From positions 1 to 54,513 of the forward strand of contig CAZJUO010000001.1 in NCBI GenBank assembly GCA_964549245.1: a DNA stretch of 54,513 bases, read 5' to 3'. The translations under genes and the position numbers were made by a program. Within the stretch, counting starts at the first letter, position 1; every line of letters begins with the position of its first letter. Under the pieces are notes generated by a model. The model saw nothing but the letters and a program-made list of their open reading frames with translations. It made no database searches and was not told where the DNA came from. Origin of the DNA: CAZJUO01 sp964549245. GTDB taxonomy: Bacteria > Patescibacteriota > Patescibacteriia > UBA10025 > JAHIVO01. Positions 15,474-26,900 of this stretch are shown here, one piece after another.

Positions 15474-16669
15474 TACAGCCGATTGGAATTACTGTTGGTA
15501 TTCTGGTTGGTGTTGGTGTTAAGGGCGGTATTGGTATTTATATTTGTGTTGATAGTGTTGGTATTGGTTGAAGAATTCGTATTTGAATTGGAATTAAAAT
15601 TGAAATTTATATTGGTAGCTGTATTGGTATTTTGATTAGTATTAACGTTAAGGGCGGTATTGGTATTGGTCGCGACATTACTCAAAGTAAAACTCAAATA
15701 CATCATTTCAAAAATATTCGGGTAAGTAGCCTGCGAAAGAATATTTATATTGTAGCTGATAACGTAAGCGGCGTCTCCCTGCGTGTAGTACGCGGTTAGC
15801 CCATCCAAGCTCACTACCCCGCTTAATGTCTTGTCCCAATTCTGAAACGAGACAATGCGGTTGCTGTCTACGCCAGGCGTCTGGGTCAAATACCAATCGC
15901 GGGCCGATAACCTAGCCGGATTGCTCTGCCGGCTCACCGAGACAAATTCCCCGTTAGCAGTAAACATCGTCCCGCCTACATTCTGCGGATCGTCAGCCGG
16001 CAGCCAATCACTGGGGTATAATAATGAATACCCGTAGGCTGTATCGATATACCGGCGTACTGATGAGCTATTTTCCAAGGAATCCAAGGAAGAAGTGCTG
16101 GCCGGATCATACCCATTGACCACTTCCTGCCCATCAGCGTAGCCATCACCATCAGAGTCAGGAACCGCTATTTTGGTGCCAAAAATGGCTTCTTCAGCGT
16201 CTGTTAAGGAGTCAGAATCAGTATCTTGGGCCGCGGGTACGGTATTTACGTTGACCGTGCTGTTGGTGGCCGTATTGGTATTGGCAAAAATATTGGCTAA
16301 ATTGGTATTAGTATTATTAGTGTTATTATTAGCAGTAGCGTTGGTATTGGCGTTACTGGCCGTCCCATTGGTGTTGCCGTTGGTAGTAACGGCGCTATTG
16401 GTATTGCCGGCCGTATTGGTATTGGCATTAGCCACAATTGCGTTTACATTCTGGTTAGCGTTTCCATTGGTATTTTTATTTTGGAAAAACAGAAAATAAG
16501 CTCCTCCACCAGCCAGCAACAGAACCATAACTATGATGCCAATAATCAGGACTGTATTTTTGCTGCCTTTTTCCTGGTGGTCTTCCACATAAAACTTATT
16601 GGGCATGGTATGAATGCGCACTTTCTTGGATGGTTGCTTAGTGGTATCTGTATTATTTTGATCCGCCAT
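15473..16669 (-). CDS. Anchored surface protein with TSP3 calcium repeats between two Asn/Thr-rich stalks
   Basis: The 398-residue protein has a cytoplasmic N-terminal tail, one membrane helix (about 39-62), and a low-complexity Asn/Thr/Ala stalk (about 66-143). A thrombospondin-type-3 calcium repeat region follows (DTDSDSLTDAEEAIFGTK, DSDGDGYADGQEVVNGYDP, about 148-190). A folded beta domain of about 135 residues begins AYGYSLLYPSDWLP, resembling PsbP-like lipid/cell-wall associated domains. The C-terminal stalk is made almost only of Asn, Thr and Ser. Both stalks come from GTATTG-like repeats in the DNA. It is the last of three TSP3 genes and overlaps ybeY by one base. The role is likely structural at the cell surface. 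Confidence 0.85.
   Translation of the reverse strand: MADQNNTDTTKQPSKKVRIHTMPNKFYVEDHQEKGSKNTVLIIGIIVMVLLLAGGGAYFLFFQNKNTNGNANQNVNAIVANANTNTAGNTNSAVTTNGNTNGTASNANTNATANNNTNNTNTNLANIFANTNTATNSTVNVNTVPAAQDTDSDSLTDAEEAIFGTKIAVPDSDGDGYADGQEVVNGYDPASTSSLDSLENSSSVRRYIDTAYGYSLLYPSDWLPADDPQNVGGTMFTANGEFVSVSRQSNPARLSARDWYLTQTPGVDSNRIVSFQNWDKTLSGVVSLDGLTAYYTQGDAAYVISYNINILSQATYPNIFEMMYLSFTLSNVATNTNTALNVNTNQNTNTATNINFNFNSNSNTNSSTNTNTINTNINTNTALNTNTNQNTNSNSNRL
15482..15680 (-). repeat. Low-complexity Asn/Thr-coding repeat (C-terminal stalk)
   Basis: Irregular hexanucleotide-like iterations of the ATTGGT / GTATTG type encode NTNTNTN-style residues. Slippage-prone sequence that could vary in length between strains. 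Confidence 0.8.
16268..16470 (-). repeat. Low-complexity Asn/Thr/Ala-coding repeat (N-terminal stalk)
   Basis: Same type of GTATTG-rich iteration as 15482-15680, encoding the Asn/Thr/Ala stalk just outside the membrane helix. Confidence 0.8.
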
Positions 16670-16674
16670 AATAT

Positions 16675-17310
16675 TTATTGTTGTTCAATTTTTTTAATGT
16701 TGCTTTCTAGGTCCAATAATAGACCGGAGCCGTTTGGATTATACCCGTTGGCCACCTCCACGCCGTCGAGGTTGCCGTCGCTGTCAGTATCAGGCTTCAG
16801 GGGGTCGGTCTTATATACTTTGACTTCTTCCCTGTCGTACAGGCCGTCATTATCCGTGTCACTGCGTTCAATGTCAGTGCCCAAAGTTTCTTCTTCCTGG
16901 TCACTTAACCCATCAGCGTCCGTATCCGCCTCCTGGCTGATTATAGCCGACAAATTGGCAGGAGCTCCTCCATTGGCTGTTGTAACGGTACCAGCACTAT
17001 TGGCAGCGGTACTACTGGCATCACTGCTATTACTAGCCTCGTTGCTGCCAGTAAAAATATCGGTCATAAAATATAGCATAGCCGCGCCGCCCACCACGAT
17101 AACGGCTATCAGAATTATAAACACTGGAAAAAGCCTTTTTCTTTTTGGAACCGGTAGCGGCGTACTTGCCGGTGTCTCCTGCGACGGTAGCGGCGCGGCC
17201 GGTTTCTTTTTCGGCGAACGCGGCCGTTCTACCCGTTTGGCAGGCGTGTCGGCTTTACCAACTTCTTCAAAAATATCCTCCACTTGATTGTCGGATTGTT
17301 TTTTTGGCAT
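16675..17310 (-). CDS. Single-pass membrane protein with extracellular TSP3 calcium repeats
   Basis: The 211-residue protein has a Pro/Lys-rich cytoplasmic N-terminus (about 1-60), one membrane helix (62-84), an Asn/Ser/Ala linker, and three Asp-rich TSP3-type repeats: DTDADGLSDQEEETLGTD, DTDNDGLYDREEVKVYKTD, DTDSDGNLDGVEVANGYNP. The repeats bind Ca2+ in known families and act as rigid spacers. The protein ends soon after with LESNIKKIEQQ. It is a paralogue of the neighbours at 15473 and 17338, 5 bases from the first and 27 from the second. Confidence 0.85.
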   Translation of the reverse strand: MPKKQSDNQVEDIFEEVGKADTPAKRVERPRSPKKKPAAPLPSQETPASTPLPVPKRKRLFPVFIILIAVIVVGGAAMLYFMTDIFTGSNEASNSSDASSTAANSAGTVTTANGGAPANLSAIISQEADTDADGLSDQEEETLGTDIERSDTDNDGLYDREEVKVYKTDPLKPDTDSDGNLDGVEVANGYNPNGSGLLLDLESNIKKIEQQ

Positions 17311-17337
17311 AGATTATAAATAGTATAGCATAGCGTG

Positions 17338-17874
17338 TTACTCGAGCGTACCCGGCCCGTTTGGATTGTATCCAGCTTTTATCTCCTGCATATCGCTAAA
17401 TCCGTCCCCGTCAGTATCTGCTTTCAAGGGATCGGTCCCCCAACCGCGTATTTCGTCGCTGTCCAATACGCCGTCCCCATCGGTATCTGGATTATCCGCG
17501 TCAGTACCGTATTTTTTCTCATCAGCGTCAGATAAACGGTCACCGTCCGCGTCAGCCGGCCTCGTGGCTTCGTCAATGTCAAGCTGTTCAAAAGTCTGGC
17601 CGTTTATATTTACAGTAGTCACGGTAGCATTGATATTAAGGTCATAGCCAAGCTCTGTTTTTTCCTGGACCGTCAAATCCCTGGTTGTGGGCAGGCTTGC
17701 CTGATTGCTGTTGGCAGCGCTATTATTGACCGTGTTTTCATTGCTTGGTTTACTAATTACCTGCGTGTATAACACGTATCCCCCGCCGATAATTATGACA
17801 GCTATCAATATCCCGATTACAAAGCTTGTATAGCCCTTCTTCTTTACATTACTTGTATCATTATTGGAATCCAT
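17338..17874 (-). CDS. Single-pass membrane protein with extracellular TSP3 calcium repeats
   Basis: The 178-residue protein has one N-terminal membrane helix (about 17-40), a short Asn/Ser linker, a small beta-like segment (INATVTTVNINGQTFEQLD), and three TSP3-type repeats: DADGDRLSDADEKKYGTD, DTDGDGVLDSDEIRGWGTD, DTDGDGFSDMQEIKAGYNP. It ends NGPGTLE, parallel to its neighbour's NGSGLLLDLE. It is a paralogue of 16675-17310 and starts 39 bases after the giant adhesin, probably in the same operon. Confidence 0.85.
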   Translation of the reverse strand: MDSNNDTSNVKKKGYTSFVIGILIAVIIIGGGYVLYTQVISKPSNENTVNNSAANSNQASLPTTRDLTVQEKTELGYDLNINATVTTVNINGQTFEQLDIDEATRPADADGDRLSDADEKKYGTDADNPDTDGDGVLDSDEIRGWGTDPLKADTDGDGFSDMQEIKAGYNPNGPGTLE

Positions 17875-17913
17875 TGTATTCCCTTTTATTGGTTATTTAT
17901 TCCATTAATCAAT

Positions 17914-20900
17914 CTACGGGATAGGAGCGCCAAGCCATGATTGGTCACAAGTACTAGCAGGTGAAGTTATCCTATAAATTCCGCAAAAACAATAGTAAGT
18001 AGTCCCGACTACACTTGGGGTATACCCACCCTTCGTCGGATCACAGCAGGCTCTATTTTCAGGGCTCGGAGACAAACCACAGGCACCACCTGAAAAACAT
18101 TTTTGCAAAGCACCGCTGAAATTATAGCAAGCCGGCCTCGATATATAGAAATCGGGTACCATCATACCAGTACAGCTTGTTGGCGGATTAACTAAACTGC
18201 CGCACCATTCAGTCTCACAATTCGTAGTACAGTTATTTACTTCGTTGGCGCAATCCTGGTTTGAACCTGGATCGTCAGGGTCGTATTCTGTTACCTCGTC
18301 GCATATAGGCACTCCTGTTGGAGTATAGTGCGCCTCGCAGGTACCATTTCCAGGCACGCACAATGAACACATATTATTATTACAGGTATTATTTGCACAC
18401 CAGCTATCTTCACCACAGCACTGTCCGGCAGCTAGCAAATACGGAAACGTACCTGGAGGCATGCCCGTGCCATCAGGAAGCATATGCCCTGATTCAATGG
18501 CTGAAGGATCAGGTACATTGGTATAGTCCATCTGAAATACTTCCCAGGTGGAATAATTACTCAACTCACATATAGAACTGGCATTGTACGTATCGTAGAG
18601 GGTATCCATCACTTTACTTTCTATAGTTACCGTTGCTTCATGCGGCACTTCCCCGCCGCTGGAATTTACCACAAAGAAACGGAAATCTTCAGTTGCGTCA
18701 GGTACTGGAGGTCCGACAATATCAATCCGCTCCACATAATTACTCCCCACGACATTCTGATCACCCCAGTGGTATACTTGATCATTGATGCCGACCGTAG
18801 TGCTATTGTAAATACCGATAACATTACCCATACTATTAAAGCGATATAAGATTAAATCCAGATCATAATCCCCTATATTAAAAGCAGTAGACCACTTAAG
18901 CTCAATAGTGTGGTATCGCAAATAACAATAATTTAGCGCGGGACCAGAGCAGATGCCATCATCCGGACCTAACCCCCCGAGCGGAGGCGTACATAATGAT
19001 CCTTCAACTAAAGGCTGGCCAACACAACCACCCCCAGTACACTGGTCATTAACCGTGCAAGAAGTATGGTCAGTGCAAGCTGCTGAATTATTGGTATAGG
19101 TACAAACACCACTACCAGAGCAAGCATCATCCGTACAAACATTAGAATCATTGCAACTGACACAGGCCGCGCCGCCCGTACCGCACAAGGTACCGCTTTG
19201 CTGGGCATATACCCTACATTCAGTACCCTCACAACAGCCATTAGCACAATTACCGCTGTTGCAAGTTTGCGCTACGCAAGCGCCGCTTCCGATATCGCAG
19301 ACTTGGCCGCTGGCCGTACAATCCACGCAGGCCGCGCTATTAACTCCGCACTGGGTATCAGATTGGGCCACACAGGAAGTGCCGCTGCAGCAACCGCTGC
19401 ACTTATTAGCTGGACAATCGTTATCATTACACAAAGTACACGTTCCCGGACATAAACCGTCACCATCCTGGCAGGAAACGCATTGGCCCGTAGCAGTATT
19501 GCACAATTCGCCGCTAGCCTGGCAATCCTGGCATACTGCGCCGTTAATCCCGCACTGGGAGTCAGATTGGCTAACACACGAAGTACCACTGCAACAACCA
19601 TTGGAGCATGTACTGGCTGGGCAATCATTGTCATTGCAAATAGTACATCCCGCGGGACAATTGCCGTCATTATCCGTACATGACGTGGTACAGCCGTCTA
19701 AATTCCAGGTGCAATCAGCATTACACGCCAAGGTACCGGAACCAGCGCCCAATGAAGAACAGGTTTGGCCGTCGAGGTTTTCAGGCGGGCCAGGATCGCA
19801 GTCTTCGCCGCTATCAATATTGCCGTTGCCGCAAGCGCAACAATCTGTATATAAATCACTCCAATCGCTTTGGCAGGCCGCGTTGCAGGTTAGAGCGCCG
19901 CTGGCTTCACAAAAAGCATTGTTTAAGCCGCCTCCGGCGGGCACTACCCGGCAGGTAGCGCCGGTATAACAGCTCCCGCCGCCTACTCCGGCTCTGTTGC
20001 AGATACCGTCCCAGGTATTGGTACAGCCATATCTTTGATACGTGTTATTTTGCCAGGCGCCATTTAAGCAATATTGGGTTCTGCCCCCGTCACAACGCTG
20101 GTCGCCATTGACGCACTGCGCCGCGCATCCGCCGCCCACGTCAACGCCAGTTTCTCCGCAGTTTTGCACTGAATCATGGCAATGGTCACAAGAATTACAA
20201 TAAATACTGGCCGGCACGGCTCCTTCCTTTTGACAGCTGGGAGACACATCGCAATTTGTTAAATCTTCATCACACAAGCAGCCACTGCAGATAGCGCGAT
20301 AACAAGCGTTGGTAGTTGTACACTGCGTCTGCGGACTGCCGTCACACTGCTCCCCGCAGGCCGCTTGCAGCGTATTGTCACCGCACGACCCTTCAATGCA
20401 GGCAGACACGTCAAAGGTACACTCATCAGCTTCATTAGGGGCTATACAGCCGATATCTCCGCAATAATAATTCGGATACGTAGGATAATTCGGTGGTCCA
20501 AGGTCAGAACAATCTTCTACATCACTGGGGAATTGGGTCAAGTCGCACTCCTCGCCGATAAAACTGGAGATAATTTCGTCGCCGCATATCGGGCCGCCGC
20601 CGCCGCGCACGTTCCAACGAACCTCCAGGGAATCGCTTTCGTTGCCAGCCGCGTCATAGGCCACTGCCTGGAACGTATGCCAGCCGGCGGATATGCGCTC
20701 CGCATCAAAGACCCAGTTCCATCCATCACCGCCTACGGTATCAGTAGACCGCCAGACATAGTCTTGGTAAAACCGCACTTCCGCTACCCCGACATTGTCA
20801 GTAGCATCAACCTGCATGGTAACCATATTATATACTGATGAACCGTAGTCAGGCGTTGGCGGACGCACAAATGCTGCGGTTGGAGCCACGTCATCATTAG

Positions 20901-23900
20901 CCGCGTTATCTATCTGGGCGCCTATGGAAGCACTGCTGAAATTTTGCTGGACGTCATAGGCGATAGCTCGCAATAAATATAAATTATTCGCATACTGCAA
21001 TGTATTCCAATCCCAGGTCCAGGTGCTACCTGCCGAATTCACCGCATCGCCTTTATAAATATCATTAATATAAATTGAAACTTTATCCACCGCCTGGTCG
21101 TCCGTAGCCGTCATTTGCACCTGATACTGCCCGCTTATTACTTCCAAAGAGGTAGGTGCGTTAATTGCCACCACCGGATTGTTATAATCAATATTGGCCA
21201 CCGTGACGTTTATTTCAACCGTATTGGTATTGAGCGACGGGTCAGTTGCCGTAGCCTTGATAGTATATTGGCCATTGGGATAAACTGGAGAACCCGCACT
21301 CAATTCGGCAGTATTCCAATCAAGGGTACAGCTGGAAGTACCACATGTATTGATTACGGTAGTGCCAACTACTGAAATCTCTAAAGCAGAAACGATCTGA
21401 TTGTCGCTAGCTTGGGCGGTTATAGTTACTTGGCCTTTGAGTTCATCTCCTGCTTGAGGGGTATTTATAATGACAAATGGAGCGGTGTTATCAGGTCCGG
21501 CGCTATTATTTACCTGTATATTATACGAAACAGAGGTACGATTACTTACATTATCATAAGCCCGCACCATAAAGGTATAATCACCGTCCGCGTAATCATT
21601 AGAATTAAATGTCCAGCTCCAGCCGCCGGTGGTGCCGTCATCATCGGTAAATCTTCTAATGCCATTTATATAGTATTCTACCCGGTTAACGCCGCTGCCC
21701 CCGTCGCTTACATCAACCGTCATTTCACGCGAACCGGATACCACGTTGGTAGTATTTTCTATAAGAGCATCGACATAATTTATGTGCGGGCCTTCATGGT
21801 CGTTTGGCGTCCCGGTAGCGTTGAACTCATGGTTAAAGCAGCTGCAGAATGAGTTTTGGTGCCACACCGAACCGCACTCGGCGCTACAACTGGCCGCGGT
21901 AGTGCAATTTGGGTCTTCACAATACCCAACATCAGTGCATGGGTCACCGGCATAATTATTCAAAAGGCCAGCTGATCCGGGGCCGTCATATTCCATATTG
22001 GCATACAGATTGGCCACTTCTCCGCTTGGGCCTACGGCGTATTGGTAAATATGGGAACCGGCCGGGCAATAATATGAGTGCGCCACTTCGTTCCAACAAG
22101 TATTGGCGGAATCCTCGTCATAAACATATTTATGCACCGAGTGGTTCGTATAATTGGCAAAATAGAAACCACCGTTAAAAGCGGAAATGCCGTAAGGATT
22201 ATCAATCGCCGGACTGGTGATAGCATTCTTCAAGGTGGTCAAATCCTTGTCCAGTTCAAAAATATAATCAGAAAAGTGGCCGGTAGTAAAGATACTATCC
22301 CCTTCCACGTCAAGCCCTACGGCCGCAATACCCAAGAAATACTCCTTCTGCACGCCAGTTAAATCATTATCGTACATCTTTACTTTACCTTCGTTCCGAT
22401 CAGATACATATACATTCCCCTTTTCATCAAGCTCAATGCCCCAGGGACACGGATCCCCGTCCGCGCAATTGCCGGCGATGTTGTCTTCGGCCAATAAATT
22501 ACCGTCAGCATCGTATTTATATACGCCATTGTCCCAATTTATCCTGGTAATATACATATTTCCCTCACTGTCAGTACTGATGCCGTTGGCGTTATCTATA
22601 TCATACGTTTGTTTTGGTGCAGACAAATCATCAGCGTCAAATCGTTCTACCCGACCGCCTTGTCCGACCCAACCGGCTATGGCAACTAAAATATCACCGG
22701 TTTTTTTATCAACGGTCACGTCACTGGGATAACTATTGGCCTGGTCTGCGAAGGCATGCTCTTCAGAACATGAATTTACGTTACTATTGCACTTCCATAA
22801 TTTTTTATTATTATTTGTCTCATACGAAACAACATACACGTTGCCAGCCGCATCATAGCTTATGCCCGCCGGATCAACATCATTGCCCAAGGCAACTTCT
22901 GAATTGAGCTCCTGGCGATAGGCTAAGGGACAAAGATACAAATTATTAAGCGGGTCCACCGGTAAGCTTCCCGCTGCCTTGGCCTCCTGAGCAAACAACG
23001 ACCGCAGTGCCTGCACCAACGTTTCGTGCTGCGGGGCAAAGGCCAGAGGAATCAGCTGGCCGCCCAGGGTTTCTTGCCATGATAACCAGGTAGAGACGCT
23101 CATGCCTGATATATAAGTACCGGCAGCCAACATCGGGAAAGTGGTGTTTATCCCCTTATAGGTAAGCAATAGCTGATAAATTTCATCAAGGTCCCCAAGG
23201 CGCTGCATATCCCGCTGCAAATGAGCTTTGTCAGTTTCCGACATGTTTACATTGAACTGCCAATTTTTCAGTAAGCGGTTATAAATGGTAATAGTCTCCT
23301 CGCTGGCGCCTTCGTTATAGGAAATCAAATATATATAGGGAGTCAAGGTGCTGGTTGTATCATCCAAATTGAGCACCGAAACATAGACCGTACGCCCAGC
23401 ACGTATGGCTGAATAGCCATCCACCGTTAGCTCTTGGGGCGATGGTGCTGACGGACCGAACTGGTTGCGGTACCATTCGGTTGGCGACCGGCGCTGTTCA
23501 TTTTCCATAACGCGTATCCCGATTCCATCAGACGAACCGTCACGCAGGATAAAATATTCCTTGACCAGTTCATCCTTATCGTCTGCTGGATCGTAGGCAT
23601 CATTCTCGCGCACTACCACTTCGTCGCTTGGTTTTGACAACGGCAATGAGCCGGGATCACGGCAATACCAGATTGAATAATTGGCAATAAACTGGCTGGG
23701 CGGGCCGTCGATCGTATCGGGTTTTTGGTAGGCCTGCGAATCCTCGAATGGATACTGGTCATTAGTCGGGGCAAACGGATTGGGCCACGGATTTTCACAC
23801 AGCGTAACGTTCACGCGTGCTCTGCCGTCTTCAATATCGCTGAAAAACTGCGCGCTGGCCTCAACGTTGACAAATCCGTGCCCGGCGTTTGAATTGGCCG

Positions 23901-26900
23901 TAATCACATTATTGATGCCAGTAGCGGTTTCATCAATGCTCATGACATCTTCGGTATCAGTTTCAGCCCAGGTATACGTAGCGCTGACCGGATTGTTATT
24001 CTTATCTACGGCTACCGCCATGATGTCGTGCTGGTTGCCGGCGGTAACATTGTCCATGTCATCGCTGCAATTATCAAAAGCGCAGCTAAACGTATCCGGC
24101 GGAGAATAGGGAGCCGAGCCGAATTTTTGGACTATAAAATTAATATCATCAATTTCGCAAATTGTCGCGTTGGCGTTCACGTCCCATGTCTTCGTATCAG
24201 CAGCGGCCATGGCTACCCCGTATTGGTTTTTCACGTCAGTGGTAACCTGGATAGTAATTTGTGAACCGGGCGTTAATAGCGTGCTTGGCGTAAAGACAAA
24301 TCCGGCGCTATTGGTGGATATAGTACCGTTGATCGTATTGCCCCCGCCGTCGGTTACCAAAATGCTGGAGCTGTTCATGGAATCACGCTTCATGCGCAGT
24401 CCAAATGTCTCAAAAAAGTACTGGATAGAACCATTAGTACAATAAATATCGTCAGCACTATCAGGCAGCGTGGAATCAACAACTGGCCGCGGATAGCAGC
24501 ACCGGTCGGGATCATCAAACCCGCAGCCGAGTGCGCCGCAGTCGGCATCCGAAGTACAACCGCAATACAATCCCCGATCCCCGCTGGCGCTGTCACAGGG
24601 TACTTTATCAGGCACGCACGTCAAGTTCCCTGAACTCATCGGCGGATTGGCATCACAGCAAAAGCGGCAGTCATCTACCGCATCCGGCGGATAAGCAGCG
24701 CTGGCCGGAGGCTCTGGATCCAAATGCCCCACCGGATCAATACAACGATAGAGATCCCCGGAAGCCGTACCAGCAGGCCCGTTTTGGCAAAACGGCGCAT
24801 TGGTCGGCAGTAAACACAGATCCCCTGGTCCGCCACTGCTGCACTCGCCTGCCGGTTTGCAAATTTTTGATTTACAGCAATTGGTACTGCAATCACTATC
24901 TACATTACAGCTAATGCCAAAATTAACAGAATTTGACGGACAGTAATCATTTGGCCCAGCCCCCACCCTGATCGCTACCCGGGCCGGACCGGTCTGGGCA
25001 TTGTCTGGCACCGGCGCGTTTTCATAAAACGAACCGTCAGCCGCTCCGTTACCCGCCGTAGCATTAATATAACCGCCAATTCCATCAGAAAATTGGGCAA
25101 AGGCATTGGGATAATTGCCATACAGGTTGTACCCATCAAAATGTATCAGATCTCCTTCCTCTCCGCTGGCAGGCACCAAAGGAGGACAAATGCCAGGCAT
25201 ACCATTTACTGGTACCGGTACGCCATTGCATAAATCAGTCATGGTAAATAAACCCTGATCAGCTGCTTCATTCCACAAGCCTCCAATATTACTATCAGTG
25301 CGCACATCAACCGGCAATATAGTACCGCTGGCTGCAGTAGATGGATTTTGGACAATGATTTGGTCATTGCTCCAACTAGCATTACCGCAAGGGAAATATG
25401 CGTCTTCCCCGCCGAACTGAACCGTGCCGTCTCCCTGGCTGCTGCCAAAGTAACAGCCATTGACTGTAACTGTGGTATCTTTCGGTCCCTGGTTTGGATT
25501 AAGTGAGGTAATGGCCGGCGTGCACCGTTTGTTTACCGGGTCACAAACCGAGCTGCTGCCGGGACAGTTATCGCGGCAGTGCTGGTCAGTTTCGCAATCA
25601 ATAATATGCAATTCACCGGCACCGCTGGCCGTATTGCCGCTGCCATCATCAGCCGTAGTCTCAACAAATACTGGATCGGCATCAGTCCTGATAGCTGTTT
25701 GAATGGAAGCGTTATTTAAAGTGTTGCTGTTTATCGAAGCCACAGCCGGTACCCTGCCAATCGGATCGTTGATGCCCCAGGTCCAGCTAAAACCGCTTGG
25801 GTCAAGGGTCTGCCCGGATGGACTGCAGGTATCAGGAATGCCTTTGGCATAGGCGGTATACGAGATAGCCGTGTTTATCAGTTTGGTAGTGCTGGCTGGT
25901 TTCATTTCCACTGTTTCAATAGTGCATAATGTCGGATCATCGCGCGTTTTAAAAGTCCATGAATATGAATCCCGGGTACCGTTATTGTCCAGATCAAAAT
26001 TCAAATTGCCAAGCGCCACCCCGATATCACTGGTAATGCCATCGGAGAGCACCACCCGATAATCAGTGTTTACATCAAGCACGCCTGGAGCCGCTAACTG
26101 CAGCTGGAACTCTGTCTGGTCAGTGCCGCCGTTATAAACTGCGGTGACGTTATTTAAAGCTATAGGATTGAGCGAAGAAAAAATACAAGAAGGATCAGAA
26201 CAGCTGTAGAGTCCAACAGTAGCCGTAGAAATGGAAGCGGCTACGTTCTTGGAAATAACGCCATGGATAGCCGCGTTAATACAGGCGGTCCCGCAGGTCG
26301 GTTCATAATCAAGGACGATAGGCACATCAGGCGGTATTGGCTTGATGACATAAGGCATGCTATTACTGGTTCCCGCGTCATTCTCAATCCACACCTGATT
26401 TTCACCATAATCTCCAGCGCCAGCTATCGGAGTTACCGCGCGCGCTTGCGTATCAGACCATGAATTGGGTACTAACAAACCGAGCTTATCAGTGGCTAAA
26501 TTAAAGTGTACCTCCCGAGTCGCGCTGGTCTCATCAAAACGGATGCCTTTTAAGCTCACTTCGGTGATATTGGGGTAGCCTTCCCCCGGACTGACTGTAT
26601 ACAAACATGGTCCCGTAGCCAGGCCATCGCCGTTAACAAAAAACTCAAAAGGATTGCTTGGCGGCACTGGATCATACTCATCTTCCACATAGTCAATAGA
26701 AACAACAGCCTCCGGTCTATTTCCATTAGCATAGGCATTGGGTAGGGTGGTGGTCAGCCAACGGCCCGCCGGGTCAACACCCTCAACAGTAGCTGGCGTA
26801 TTGGCGCCCCCGAATTCAAATTCCAGAGACGGATTTGCTTCATGTTCCGTGGTTCCTTTGAAACACACGCCGCGTATGGTCAGGCACTCGCCGTTTAGGC

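Noticed and set aside
15482..16470. Regular short repeats resembling a CRISPR array
   Set aside because: The repeats are in-frame low-complexity coding sequence without unique spacers; no cas gene is present.
19151..19969. Long plus-strand open frame (272 residues) antisense to the Cys-rich repeats
   Set aside because: It is a shadow of the repetitive minus-strand gene: no ribosome-binding site and composition explained by the complementary Cys/Asn codons. The same applies to the other plus-strand frames inside 12-14 kb and 40-54 kb.
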